A stretch of DNA of 64,000 nucleotides, from the NCBI GenBank assembly GCA_013400975.1, contig WBMZ01005344.1, positions 1-64,000 on the forward strand, read 5' to 3'. Below, piece after piece: positions 37,855 to 50,193 of this stretch; position 1 is the first letter of the stretch, and every line of letters starts with the position of its first letter. Source of the DNA: Atrichornis clamosus. Its lineage: Eukaryota > Chordata > Aves > Passeriformes > Menuridae. Under the pieces are notes generated by a model. The model made no database searches and was not told the origin of the DNA. It was given only the letters and a program-made list of their open reading frames with translations. Made by a program: the position numbers and the translations under genes.

Positions 37855-38705
37855 GGGCTTTGGGTTCAGGTTGATCTCCAGGAGGGCAGGAAGGCTCTGC
37901 AGAGGGATCGGGACAGGCTGGATCCATGGGCTGAGGCCAACTGTGTGGGGTTCAACAAGCCAAGGCCAGGACACAGGACTTGGGTCACATCAAACCCCTG
38001 CAACTCCAGGCTGGGCCAGAGGGGCTGGAAGTCTGGGAAAGGCCCTGGGGGTGCTGGTGACAGCAGCTGGACATGAGCCCAGGTGTGCTCAGGTGGGCAA
38101 GAGGCCCACGGCACCTGGGCTGGATCCGAAATAGTGTGGCAGCAGGACCAGGGCAGGGACTGTCCCCCTGCGCTGGGCACTGCTGAGGCCACACCGTGAG
38201 TGCTGTGTCCAGCTCTGGGCCCCTCAAGACAAGAAAGACACTGAGGGGCTGGAGAGTGTCCAGGGAAGGGCATGGAGCTGGGGTTGGGTCTGGAGCACAA
38301 GTCTGATGAGGAGCAGCCAAGGAAGCTGGGGGTGTTTACCCTGGAGAACAAGAGGCTCAGGGGGGACCTTCTTGCTTTCTACAACTCTCTGACAGGAGAT
38401 TGTTGCAGGTGGGGCTCTGCTCCCAAGGAACAAGGGGCAGGATGAGAGGAAATATCCTCAAGTTGTGTCAGGGGAGACATATTAGATTAGGAAAAATTTC
38501 TTCACTGAGGGTCATTAAACATTGGGACAGGCTGCCCAGTTAAGTTGGTGGAGTCACCATCCCCGGAAAGGTACACAAAACCCTGTGGATGTGGCACGTG
38601 AGCTCATGGTTTAGTGGCAAACACAGTGGTGGTGCTGGGTTGACTGTTGGACTTGATGGTCTTAAGGGTCTTTTCCAACCTTAATGATTCTATGCTTTCA
38701 TGAAT
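37855..38705 (+). mobile_element. CR1 LINE 3' fragment, about 850 bp
   Basis: Begins with the RT-distal block ([20 protein letters not shown]), runs through the ORF2 C-terminus with frameshifts and the TGGACTTGATGGTCTTAAGG 3'UTR, and ends at AATGATTCTATGCTTTCATG. It is the longest sense CR1 3' fragment here. Overlapping minus-strand ORFs (37866-38433) are shadows of it. Confidence 0.85.
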
Positions 38706-39328
38706 TCCAGTGAGTGGAATTCAGTGTATGTAAAAGAGTGTTAAAAACCCCAGTGGAATAAATAAGCTGACATTTAGTTGAAATTGCACAAATTCTCTAA
38801 TGCAGATTAGAATTCTCTAATTCATATTCACAGTATATTCTCCTGCACATGTGATCTAGATAGCACTGATCTTGGTACAGTGTAATACACAGACAAGGAA
38901 AATCAGAATGCCAGTAAGGTACAGGTTTTGAACCTTTTAAGGTGATTTTGTCCCCTTTACCCTGGCTTGGTACTGAAAAACTCTCTTCTTAATAAAGTAA
39001 GCAGTTGAGCACTGTCAGTAGTCCTGCTGTGTGTTGTGTGTGCACCTGTACGTTGAACATGTTAGTTCCTCATAACTTTCATGTGTCCACTACTGGTACA
39101 CTGCAAAAAATATTGAGTGTATAATGTGAGTTCTGTGGATTTCTGAGTTACCATTCCTGTGAGGATAAGAACGTAAGAACTGCAATTTACTGTTAGAAAA
39201 GTAAGTTGCAAAGGAGCCTAGTATGGGAATGAATTTGGTCTTGGCATGAGAAGGAGCTCTGAAAAGCACTTCAGAATTATCTTACTGAGTAAAACTTCTT
39301 TCTCTGCTTCCTGAGTGTTGCAAGAGGA

Positions 39329-39398
39329 TACACACATAGCGTGTAGGGCTTCTCTAATCAAATGTACACACATAGAGTGTAGGGCTTCTCTAATCAAA
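39329..39398. repeat. Two-copy tandem duplication, 36-bp period
   Basis: TACACACATAG(C/A)GTGTAGGG plus TTCTCTAATCAAA is present at 39329-39362 and again at 39365-39398 with a single mismatch. A local tandem duplication, probably recent. Confidence 0.9.
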
Positions 39399-41523
39399 CG
39401 TTTCCAGTGAAAACACCTGTACGGCTCCATCAGCCAACAGCAACACATGGGAGTGCCAGGGCAAATAAAATGCCAGTGGCTGCCAGTGTTTTCATTTCTG
39501 GATCCCATCATTCTGCCCTGAGTGTGATCAGAAAACATGGGTGCCACCCACTGGCATCACTGGGAGGTGCATCAAGGAGTAGGGAGGAATCTCTTTTACA
39601 GGCAGGGGGCCAGTGTAGACATGGCTGCTGTGTCAAAGCTTTTTCTGTGGATCCTTGCCACTGTCTCTCTCTAAGCAGAAATTGGTATTTGTGTGCTTTT
39701 ATGTGCCTGTGATGTCGTTTAAATGTAAGTGGGCATTTCTAGTAAGCATCTGTACAAAGCTAAGCCATTACCAGTTTTAAGATGGAGCTTGGACTGTTTA
39801 TGACTCAGATTATACAGCATGATTGCTGGCTAATGGTCCTAAAGTCTCTGTGGTAATGTTGTGTCTGTTCACGTGTGTCTTTCTTATCTGTGTGTGCCTG
39901 AGAATGAAAGAAGCTGGGACTGTTCCATGTATTTGTGTGTGTATATGTTGTAGCTGAGGTAGGTTAACAGTGTGCTTGCTTTCAGAATGTACCTGAAAAG
40001 CTTGGTATTGTTGCTGTATTATTACTCCTTTGACTGGATTCATGTTGTAGCCACACCTTGAAACCAGGGGAATTTGCTAGCATATTAAGAATGAAATTAA
40101 ATAAGAAAAGGAACCAGACTTTTTGTGATACCTTAAAGCACAGATATATTCAGTTTTCGTCTTTCTACTGTCTCTGTTATGCAACTGGTAGAGAATAGTT
40201 TCACTCATTAATTTTAAGCATGAGAACAAATTTTGTTTAATGTTTCATCACCAAATTCCATAAAACCAGTGCCCTATATTTGCCATTGAGGTTAATTGCC
40301 TTAAACTCATAGCTGAAAATAAAGTAGGTACTTACAACATAGAAGTCACAATTCCTTTAAAATATTCTAGATGATACTGTTTCTGAAGCTGTTAAGTCTT
40401 AAATTTTAGCAATGTTTATAAGAAGCAGTGACTAAATGTACATGTCTTGCCTTTCTGTCAGTCATCACTATTCACTGCATTGATGTTGGCAATTTAGAAA
40501 TAGTAGTCCAGGTTCTCTGATGGTGTAAATCAATGCAGCACCACAGAGCCTGCTCCTGTCTTATGACTTCAGTCCCCAGTTAGACAGTACCCTTCCCATG
40601 GCAGTGGGGCCTCATCTAAAATGCTTATGTGTTCTCCAGACAATAAATAAAGCCACATACACCAATTTGAACTGAAACACAAATTTCTACAGGGGCAGTC
40701 TCCCCCTGTAACGCAGAACAGATGAAATTCTGTGTTAGATATGTGTTTTGGGAGGCCTGCAGTTGATCTGCAGTCCTGATACAACTCAAAGACACTGGCA
40801 TACTCTGGTGAGTGTAGACCTGTCTGAGCAGAGCTGACACCTGACACACACAGTCAGGTTTTGTAGGTTTATGATTGCACACGCTAAGGGATTAGTGACA
40901 GCTGAAATTGCAGCTGTAAAGGTGCATGCTTGTACAGGCTCTGGAGTTTTAACTACAAATGCAAAAGAATGTTGTGCTTCAGAATACTGATAGGCTTGGC
41001 AGTGCTAAGAAGCTGGTACCAGAGAGCCCTGATGACAACTCTTTTTCCTCCTTGTCTTTGTGGAGCCACGAGTTGTGGCAAGGACTGTAGTCAGGAACAA
41101 CAGATATTTTGTATGCATGCTGCTGAGCTGTTCACCGGTAATGCAGCAGAAGGTAAAAAGCTGAGCCATTCTGGCATCTAAAAAGTGTGGTAGCTAGAAG
41201 GGTATTAGCTGTTCTTTAAATATAGTTAAGTTCATAACTATGAATTTTTGTGCACATGCCAGCCTTTAGACCTAGGCCTACTCACTTACCTGTGAAGCAC
41301 TGCAGAACAAACTTAATCTTAAATTCTCTCCGGTCATGCAGTGCATCATCCACAGGATTACATAGTGGATGTCCTGTATCATTCTCCAAGCCTCCAAATC
41401 CCAGTGCTGCTTCATGCAACCACTGATGGTAAGGGGTAGAAAGCTCCATATCCTGTTAACTTGTTGCTTTATAATCATCCTTTCTCCTCATGAATGTTGT
41501 TATTATTCTTTATGTCTGTGCAG

Positions 41524-41560
41524 AAGGCGGGGTTGGAGACCTGCTTGTTTGTAATCGAAC
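41524..41560 (+). other. STYK1: STYK1 5'UTR part of the start exon
   Basis: A strong polypyrimidine acceptor (ATTCTTTATGTCTGTGCAG) ends at 41523. The 37 nt to the ATG hold no other start codon. The MLLEC block that follows matches the family N-terminus, which supports this ATG. A preceding 5'UTR exon is required and was not located; the CpG island at 28.6-29.3 kb is a candidate. Confidence 0.8.
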
Positions 41561-44500
41561 ATGGCAGGGGATGTGAGAAGATTGACACGCATGCTGCTGG
41601 AGTGCAATAGCAATGACAAGCTATGTGGTAAGAGTCACACAGTCCTTTAATAAGCTTTCACATGCTGTCCAGCTTTTCTAAAAAGTGTATCAAGCCCTTT
41701 CTCCTCCTCCACCTGCATCCCAGCCCACATAGAAGGATTTGATGGAGCTTTCCCTGCATTGTGTTTACAGGGATACAGCCTTTGTGGCAGGACTCATCTC
41801 ACATAATTTCAGCCAATGTAGAGAATTTCTACTTTGAGTGAGATGTACAGTCATTACAGGGAATCATTAAAGATTCCGTGCAGCTTCCCAAAGGACCAGT
41901 TTTGTGGGATTTTGATTTCATGACTCTCTGTCATCTTTGGGAACTTAAAAATGGTCTAGATCACCTCCAAGTCTGAGGACATAAGAAACATAAGTTACCT
42001 TCGCAAGCCTTGTTAATTGCACTGTCTTCCAGCCAAATTCCAAAGGTGACCACACCCTCTTTTCTTTAAAATGCTCTCTATAATGTTAATGGAAGGAACT
42101 GGAGCTGTAATTGCACATGTATTTGTGATGACATAGCAATATCCAGCCCTTCCCATCTCCCTGCTGTCCCTCTGCCAGTGCTGTTTCTGGTTCACTGGTG
42201 GATGGTACTTTACCAATGGCTACAGTTCCTGGCCTCCATGTTAAGGCATCTAAATAAGTGACCTTAAGTGTGGGAGTCTCACTGATTTCATGCAGTGTAG
42301 GTGCTCAGCACCTTTGAAAAATAGGGTGACAGCACTAACAGGGCTCAATTGCTATTCCAAGGAGCAGAGGATGGAATACATGCTTTTGGGGTTGAAAGTT
42401 ACTGAAATGGATTGTTACTACATTGTTATACAGAACCAGTGTGCATTGTTCAGTTCAGCTTATTCCTTGGTTTTCCATTTTCTTTCCCTGCTGATAGTTG
42501 TGCGTGAATATCAAACTGAAGTGATCGTTGTCCCAGTTCTCCTTGTGGGGTTTTTTGTCATTGTGCTCACTGTGATCCTTTGGCTCCACTGTCGAGGCTT
42601 GCGAGCAAAGCAGGAGCAGTCATCACCATCTGGAACCCAAGGTAATAAAAGTGGTTTTCAGCCAGAGGAAAGAGTATTGGTTTCAGTGCCAGAAGTCCAT
42701 TCCATTTCCCCATTGCTTGAGCTGTTAGGCAACACCAGTTATAAGGATCCTGAGTAGTGCTCAGCAATCCAGTAAACATTAGGAAAGTTGGGACCCCTGA
42801 TTTACTCCACTTTGCAGCCGTAGTAGTGGAATCTGTAGTATAGATGGATCTTAGAAAATCCAAGGTAATATAGCATGTAGGCTGTTCAACATCCTCTGGT
42901 AGCATTGCATGAGCTATGAAGTGTATTTATGTAACAGCCTTCTAGAGGCTACTGCAGGGAGAGTTTTACTGTGCTAATTATGAGTGATAGTAATTTTCGT
43001 GTAGATCAGACCTAATTAATCCATTTTCTATACTGCCATTTAAGAAGTTTAATATCAAGCTGCTGTCTCCCTCTTCCTGTGGAGACAACATGAAGTAGAA
43101 CAGGGACTGGAGAGGGGTTAGGGAGAGGTTTGTTGGTACACATCTGTCTGCATGGAAATGAAAATACAGTTCTGAGCTGATTTTGGGTATGCAGAGGTAA
43201 AAGTCTCTTAAGCCTATATTAAGGGAAATAATTGAGAACTGGTAATAAAATAAAATGGTCATTGCTTGAGCACATGGGAATGAAGTACAAATGTGTCTTA
43301 TCTAGAAATTTTACATAGTTAAATATAGCCAAAATTTCCAAACTTGTTCTGCCTTTTCGTCAAATTGAGTGGGAGATAAATTCTTCCTCCTCTTCAAGGG
43401 CCAGGCCAAGATACAATAACAGGTCTTTACTTTGCCCTAATTTCCAAAACACTATGGAGCAAAAATGAAAGAGGATAGAAGGATGAGCATTGCTAGAGTT
43501 CATCTGTCTGTTTTTATGCATCACATGTATTTGCTTTTGTCAGTGAAGAAAAAGAATCAGCAGGAATCTTGCTCAACAGAGAACCGCTACATCCAGCTGA
43601 GTGAGACATCTGTGGAGAGCCTGCTACATTCTGCATCCTTGACTCTGAAAGAATTGGAGATACCACGAGAGAAACTCTTACCAGGCACCTTGCAGCTGAT
43701 AAAACATGGTGCCTATGGGAGCATCTACAGAGCACAACTGGAAACTGGGAACTCTGGGAAGACTAAGACTGTAGTATTGAAAGCCTTCCAAGGTAAGGCA
43801 CGTGGTCAGATCCACTTTGGTACAGATCTCTGTATCCCAGACATGATGCTGGGCAGAACTTTGTCATCATTACTGGGCAAGAACAGCTGTGTTCAGTATC
43901 ATTAGTAAGTCAGATATGTTCTTGTAGGAATGTCTTGGTAGGATTACAGATTGCTGACCATGTTGATTTTAAGCTACTCACGCTATTCTTTGCTGCTTCC
44001 ATTTGTTGTTGTTGTTGTTTGTTTGTTTTGTTTTTAATTTGTTTGGTTTTGTTCTTTCAGACCTGGCTAGTCCCTGGAAAGTAAAGGATTTCTTGGGAAG
44101 GATTAAATTCCATCAAAATCTTGGCCATCATGAGAACCTGGTCAAATTGCTTGGATGTTGTGTAGAGCAGCTCCCACTTTATATGATCATGGAAGATGTG
44201 TCTCTTGGAGACCTGTTGACATTTCTGTGGACGTGTCGGAAGGTGAGTCAAAAGAAGCCATGACAGAATAGCTTCTTAAACTCCTTAGGTACCTATGTAT
44301 CCGTAAGTCATAGTCCATAAGGCATAGATGATTCTTTTCATCTCTCCATCTCTCTCAACTGTTTCCATACCTCAAAGAAGTTCTACACAGGTCGTACTTT
44401 GCAGTCATTGAAGGGCATAGCAGGCACTGGAATTAGAATGAGAGTTGATATAGCTATCTGAATTCCTAAAGTTTTAAATAATGTCTCACTCCAAATGCTT

Positions 44501-47500
44501 TTAAGAAAGCAGAGCAGTTACAACACAAGGGGAAGGTCATTGAATGATAACTAATTGGTAAAAGACAGGAAATAGAATATAAGAATGAAAGGTTGGTACT
44601 TGCACTGGAGGGAGGTCAACTATCTGGGACATGGTGCTGTTCGTTGCATGTATTAATAACCTAAAAATGGGATGACAGTGAGCTGATGACGTTTGCTGAT
44701 GATTCCAGCCAGTAACGGCAAGGGCTGACCCAGAGGAATCGCAGAAGGATCTTCCAAGATTGAGAGACTTGCCAGTAAAAAGCACAGATGAAATTCAGCA
44801 TAGTTAAAAATGAAATAATGCACAGGTAAAAGTTTCACATATGTAAATGAAGGCTTCATGTCTGCCCATTGCTGGTGAGGAGTAAAATCTGATGGGATGA
44901 GGTCAGATAGTCTGAAAATATGCAGTCCATTGAAAATGTTAACTCAAGCTAAAAAAGAACCCAAATATCAGAGGAGGTTTAGGTTGGATATCAGTAAGAG
45001 GTTCTTCTCCCAGAGGGTGGTCAGGCTCTGAAAAGGCTCCTCAGGAATGGTCATGGCCCCAGACCTGACAGAGCTCAAGAATTGTTTGGACAATGCTCTC
45101 AAGCACACGGTGGAACTGTTGCGATGTCCTTTGCAGGGCCAGGAGTTGGACTCATTGATGCTTGTGAGTCCCTTCCAACTCACCATATTCTGTGATTCTA
45201 TGATTTATTGTTAAGAAAGGCATGGAAACAAAACTCTGCCATGTTACTGTGTAAATCTGTCATTCTCCTACATCTGAAACACTAAATACAGAAAGATTGC
45301 TTTCTGTCCTTTTCAGCAGAAGGTTGAGGTGGTAGCAAATAAAGCTAGTAAGTGTCATGTTCAAAACAAACAAATGGAGGTGGTTCTTCATGAAGTGAGG
45401 AGTTGACTAATGGAATTTCTCGCCACTGACTGCTGTGGATACTGGGACTTCATATGAGGTCAAGAATGACAATACAATCATGGAAGGTAACCTTTCAAAG
45501 GTTACTGAACATGTTGAAATCATAACCATCTCAGGAAGTTTTAAAATAGAATGTATTTGTGGGCTGTAAAATGGCACAGGAAGAACATTGGGTGGTTGCC
45601 TTATTGTCTTTCTCATCTGGTTGTCTGACTGGGGTTACTGTGACAGGGAGGATGGTAAGAGAGAGGAACTGTTAGTCTCATACCAGGTAACCATTCATAT
45701 GTTAGAAATGTGCTTTTCTACTCATCATTCTGTGTATGATATATCTTTCATTCATCTCTGTGGATTGTCATTCTTCACTGTTATCCTGACAATTTCTGTC
45801 TAACCTATTAATTTTTTTCTCCATCCTTCAATTTACCCACCAGTTGTCTCCAGTGTATATATCTTACTCAACACACCATCAACCCGTTAACATCACCCAT
45901 CCATGCCCTCTTACATCTCAGTCAATTTATGACCAACTGTGAAATTATCTGGAGGAGCATAAGATTAGATAGATTAGAAGGAAACATTCCCCCCTTATCC
46001 TACTGCTGTGGCATTTGTTTGAACCAGTCTCCTGTCTCGTCTCTAGGACGTAGTGGCAATGGATGGCATCCCCTATGACCTCACTGAGAGGCAGGTATAT
46101 GAGGTTGGACAGCAGGTTGCAGCAGCTCTGGTAAGTCTGCTCACATTTGCTGCACTTTTTCCTCCTTGTTTGATTGCAACACAAGTTTTTATGGTGGCAT
46201 AAGTCTTCTTGGCCTAAGCACTGAGAATGTATGCTTTGTTAAAACAGAGCTAAATATGCTGGCCTTATGTTGGTGAGTATATGCCTCTATTCCACAGTGT
46301 GGAAGACAAGCATAAACTAAGTGAAAATTTACATCAACTAAATTTCCTTTTAAAATGATCCTGTTTTCTTTCTTTTCCAATTTCCCAGGCTTACCTTGAA
46401 GAAAAGAAGTTGTTCCATGGTGACGTTGCTGCCAGGAATGTCCTCCTTCATCACAACTTCACTGCTAAGCTCAGTGGTTTGGGCCTGGCCTATGAGACTC
46501 ACACCCGTGGTGCCAGCTCGGTCACACGGAACGTCCCGGTCAAGTGGCAGGCGCCAGAGCGGCTCCTGAGGAAACCCCCTAGCATCAAGGCAGACATGTA
46601 TGATTTAATCCTTGGGCTGGAAGTGCGCCTGTCTGTCAGACATGTCTCTTTCACTCCTTTAGGTGTCGTTTCATGTCCTGAAGTTCACAGGAAGGCGGAT
46701 CTAGTTTCAGCCTAATGCTCCACTTTTACAGCTCATACCTTCCCATGTCTGCAGGTTGTTTTTATGTATTTAAGCCAGCTAAGATGGAAACAACATTGCT
46801 TTGTTTTCTTTTCTTGCAGATGGTCATTTGGAATTCTACTGTATGAAATGATTACATTAGGTAAGAAGATTTAATGATTATTAAAAATTATGTAAGGAAG
46901 CAGCAAATTAACAAGACCCAAAATCTCAGAATGTGAAGTTGGGCCATTTAAATAAGCACCCTGTTTCATTCCAACTTGTCAATTTCTTTTAGACTTTCTG
47001 TCATTGTGAATTGTGTTAGGAAAAAAATGGATTTTGGTAGGGAAGGGAGGCAGTCTGGTATGGAAGATGCTGTCTGCAACCATTGCCATATAGTTTTCTA
47101 CTGTTATTCCTTTTGCCCTTCCAGGTGCTCCACCATATCCTGAGGTGCCACCTTCTGACATCTTATCATACCTGCAGAAACAGAACATTATGAAGCAGCC
47201 CTCAAGCTGCCAGCAAGCCATGTAAGCCATTGCTTTATGGACAATTCAACATGAGATTGGCAGAGCTAAATAAAAGTGAGACATAGAAAACTAGATCCTA
47301 CACAAGATTTCTAAGTATATAAGTAACCTGTTAGCTGAGGAGACTTGTTCTTGTGTCTGCCACATCTCCTTACTGGAGTCTGCTGCATAAAACCTTGGTG
47401 GCCAAAACCTTTCTGTCCTTCTTTTGAAAATGACACTTGTTTCTGTTTCCTTATATGCCCTTGCATTTGGTTGCTCCACTGCTTCCTTGCAAGGTTCAGC

Positions 47501-48093
47501 TCTACTCTGGAGTAATCTTGCTTTAAGCTCTGGGATGCTCTCTGAAATGAACAAACCATCCACAGGCAATATCTAAGGTACATTTCTTTGTGTGAAGACA
47601 CGTTTTCTTTCAATATTCAGAGCTTTTTCCTTCCATAATGCTGTTTCAAAAGTGGATACCAAACAACCTTTTTCTCTTTTCCCATACTCACAGTTGACAT
47701 GCTGGCAAACAGCTGCATGCCCATACATTATTATGTGGCTGCAAATTTCAAAGGGTCGTTGAAAGAACTTCACATGAAGGAGAAAAAGGATCTCTCTAGG
47801 CATTTAAAATATGAGATTATTTGACTGTAGTAAAACTTTGTGTTGGTGCTTCTCATTCCCAGTGCTTCCCTACTTCTCCACCTTACAGGTACTGCATCAT
47901 GAAGTCCTGCTGGCAGTGGAGTGCAGCTCACCGGCCTTCTCCAGCACACCTCATGTGCTCCCTAAAAACTGCTCTGAAGACCAGCAATGGGCACACAGTA
48001 CTGCAGGTGCCTGAGCTGGTGGTGCCTGAGCTCTACGCTGATGTTGCTGGTGTTGATGTGCACAGTCTAGTGAGGGAATACACTATCCTCTGA
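41561..48093 (+). CDS. STYK1: Serine/threonine/tyrosine kinase 1 (single-pass membrane pseudokinase)
   Basis: Seen: nine coding exons, 41561-41627, 42498-42641, 43544-43792, 44061-44242, 46047-46130, 46389-46597, 46820-46860, 47125-47221 and 47889-48093 (TGA 48091-48093). All have GT/AG borders and matching phases; total 425 aa (human 422, recalled). A 37-nt 5'UTR in the first exon follows acceptor TCTGTGCAG at 41523. The TM helix is about residues 31-51 (VVPVLLVGFFVIVLTVILWL), the kinase-like domain about 110-415: loop GAYGSIY (126-132), VVLK lysine 150, HGDVAARN (252-259) replacing HRD, GLG (272-274) replacing DFG, APE (297-299), ADIWSFG. The C-terminus is VREYTIL. Known: STYK1/NOK is an RTK-like protein with degenerate catalytic motifs, linked to growth and autophagy signalling. 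A CR1 sits in intron 4. Identity is certain; catalytic activity is doubtful. Confidence 0.96.
44570..45210 (+). mobile_element. Old CR1 LINE fragment in STYK1 intron 4
   Basis: The early part retains a TFADDSS-type RT active-site remnant (about 44690-44710). The later part has the GGATATCAGTAAGAGGTTCT block and a 3'UTR (GGCCAGGAGTTGGACTCATT) and ends in TGTGATTCTATGATTT. It is strongly decayed. Confidence 0.8.
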
Positions 48094-48215
48094 AGGGCCC
48101 TTTTGCTTGTTGGTAAAGGAGAAGTCTCTGAGTTTTCCCTTTCTAAATAGTTTGCAAGCTCAGAATGAGGTGTGTATGTTGAAAGGGATCCCTCTGTTCT
48201 TCAGGCATGTTTATA

Positions 48216-48221
48216 TATAAA
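48216..48221 (+). terminator. STYK1: Candidate variant poly(A) signal of STYK1
   Basis: TATAAA/ATATAA, 123 bases after the STYK1 stop. No AATAAA lies between the stop and the LTR that begins at about 48392; the first AATAAA is inside that LTR at 49224-49229. Confidence 0.3.
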
Positions 48222-48250
48222 ATCTCTCCCCCATGTGAGACACAACAAAC

Positions 48251-48294
<44 letters not shown>
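48251..48294 (+). repeat. (TTA)n trinucleotide microsatellite
   Basis: About 14 perfect ATT units between AAACT and ATATCAG, lying between the STYK1 stop and the LTR. Likely length-polymorphic. Confidence 0.97.
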
Positions 48295-48297
<3 letters not shown>

Positions 48298-48391
48298 CAG
48301 CCTGTTGGTATCATTTGGCCAGTGGTCATTTGGGATTAAAGTGTGTTTAGTAAGCTGTAGAAAATGTAATGAGAAACTTGAGTTAAAGGAC

Positions 48392-49408
48392 TGTATTAGG
48401 TTTGTTTGGCCAGGCTTTGGTTATGGGGTGGACCACAGGGGTGGCTTCTGGGAGAAGGTGCCAGAAGCTTCCCCCAGCTGCACGATGGACCTGGGCAAGG
48501 CTGAGCCCTTCAGCAACACTGGTAGCACCTCTGTGAGGACATTTTCAAGAAAGGGTAAAAAATACTACACAACAACAGGTGGAAGAGAGGAGTGTGAATG
48601 GGAGAGGAGCAGCTCTGCAGACACCCAGGGCAGGGCAGGAGGAGGGGCAGGAGCTGCTCCAGGCACCAGAGCAGAGATTCCCCGGAGATTCCGTGGTGCA
48701 GCCCATGGTGAGGCAGCTGAGCCCCTGCAGCCCCTGGAGGGCACGGGGGAGCAGAGCTCCACCTGCAGCCCCTGGAGGAGCCCACGCTGGAGCAGGGGGA
48801 TGCATGAAGGAGGCTGTGACTCCGAGGGAAGCCTGCGCTGGAGCAGGTTTGCTGGCAGGACCTGTGGAGAGAGAAACCCTCATGGGAGAAGGAGTGCACC
48901 CTGTGAAAAGGGACCCATGATGGAGCACCTGATGAATAACAATGGCCCTTGGGAAGAACCCACGTTGGAGAAGTTCCTGGAGGACTGTCTCCTGTGGAGG
49001 GACCCCATGCTGCAGCAGGGAAAGAGCGTGAGGAGTCCTCCCCCTGAGCAAGGAGCAGCAGAAACAATGTGAGATGAACTGACCACAGCCCCCCTTCTCT
49101 CTGATTGATGGAAGGAGGGAGAGAAATCGGGAGTGATGCTTAGCCTGGGATGGAGGGAGAGGTGGAGGAAGGTGTTTTAAGATTTAGTTTTATTTCTCAT
49201 TATACTACACTAACTTGATCAGCAATAAATTAATTTTCCCCAAGTCAAGTATGTTTTGCCCATAATGGTAATTGGTGAACAATATCTCTCTGTCTTTATC
49301 TTAACCTAGAAGCCTTTTGCTGTATTTTCTCTTCCCTGTCCAGTTGAGCAGAGGGAATCATAGAGTGGCTGGATGGACACCTGGCATTCAGCCACAGTCA
49401 ACCCACCA
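48392..49408 (+). mobile_element. Probable solo LTR of an avian endogenous retrovirus
   Basis: About 1,017 bp. It starts TGTATTAGG (48392) and ends AACCCACCA (49408). The interior contains short approximate repeats (GCCCCTGGAGGAGCCCACGC-like units, 48700-49020), an AATAAA at 49224-49229 and the tail pattern CTGGCATTCAGCCACAGTCA. I recognise this as a common bird LTR (probably ERVL-type) from memory, not from a search. No second LTR or gag/pol lies next to it, hence solo. Immediate flanks do not show a clear 4-6-bp duplication, so exact ends are uncertain. The long ORFs inside on both strands are by-products of the GC-rich repeats, not genes. Confidence 0.8.
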
Positions 49409-50132
49409 TGAGGTTTCTGGAAACCCTTCCCCATCCTTTCTGTCCCAGGAAAATGTGTCAGTTGTGTATTCGAAAGAGGAGATGTTGTGGGCAGTGTGCT
49501 GGGGTAGTGTTCAGTAAATGCCTGGGATTTCTCCAGTGCTTTATACTCCAGCTTCCCGTGGGAGAATGGGTGCTGTATTAAAATAAAGCAACCAAACAAC
49601 CCCACACCTCCCCACCCAACAGAAGCAACAACAACAAAACCAAGCAGAACCCTTCACATCTGTGGGTGCAGAAGTTATTACACAAACGTTACACATCTTG
49701 GTATAGAGTGTGCCTTCCCTGTAGGTCAAGTCAGCGCTCCAAAGCTTACCTGTAAATACTTGATCATTGATTTTAATGGACATGCAGGCTTTGGAAAAAA
49801 CTAGAGGCATTTGATGTTGTGACTATTCTGCCTTCATTTAAAAAGAAGCAGAATCAGTCTCTTAAACAAGTTGTCTTTTCTCGCTTCTGTTTGCAGTTTC
49901 CAAGTTGACACTGCCTGAAGGTTTTTTCTTTTATTATTTGGCACTTTTTGAGCATTAAAGGTTCTTGTGAAAAAAGACTAAATGCACATTAAAGGAATAG
50001 TTTTTCCATTCTGTGTGAAGAGTGAATTCAGTGTTCACTCAGCATCACCCCAATTAGCACGGCTCTTTTATGTGTTTGAAGGGCACAGTGACCCACAAAA
50101 GGCTACGTGCAGTTGATTATATTCATTAGGTT

Positions 50133-50193
50133 TCAGTCTTTCATGGGCTTGAGTCCCTGATAGTTTCGGAACCGTTTCCAGGCCTTCAGCATC
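50133..50193 (-). CDS. Unassigned candidate terminal coding exon
   Basis: On the minus strand a strong acceptor (TTTTGGTTTTACAG) precedes G-ATG-CTG at 50193. The open frame reads AWKRFRNYQGLKPMKD and stops at TGA (50133-50135). The minus-strand AATAAA (plus positions 49930-49935) follows about 200 bases downstream, the expected layout of a last exon. I could not find upstream exons or name the family. It could be the end of an unknown gene, a lone pseudogene exon, or chance. Confidence 0.35.

Larger units (their letters stand above)
29690..41523. other. Interval between the CpG island and STYK1 coding start
   Basis: No coding exon is recognised. It may be intergenic or a long STYK1 5'UTR intron. 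It contains a GGGA tetranucleotide run at 30915-30938, an LTR-like block at about 30798-31366, a CR1 at 37855-38705, and a 36-bp-period duplication at 39329-39398. The ORFs at 33461-33986, 35978-36358 and 39218-39712 show no family resemblance and lack splice or codon evidence. Confidence 0.55.

Noticed and set aside
48305..49086. ORFs of 255, 185, 168 and 113 codons on both strands
   Set aside because: They overlap each other in all frames inside the GC-rich repeat part of the LTR. No gag, pol or env resemblance.
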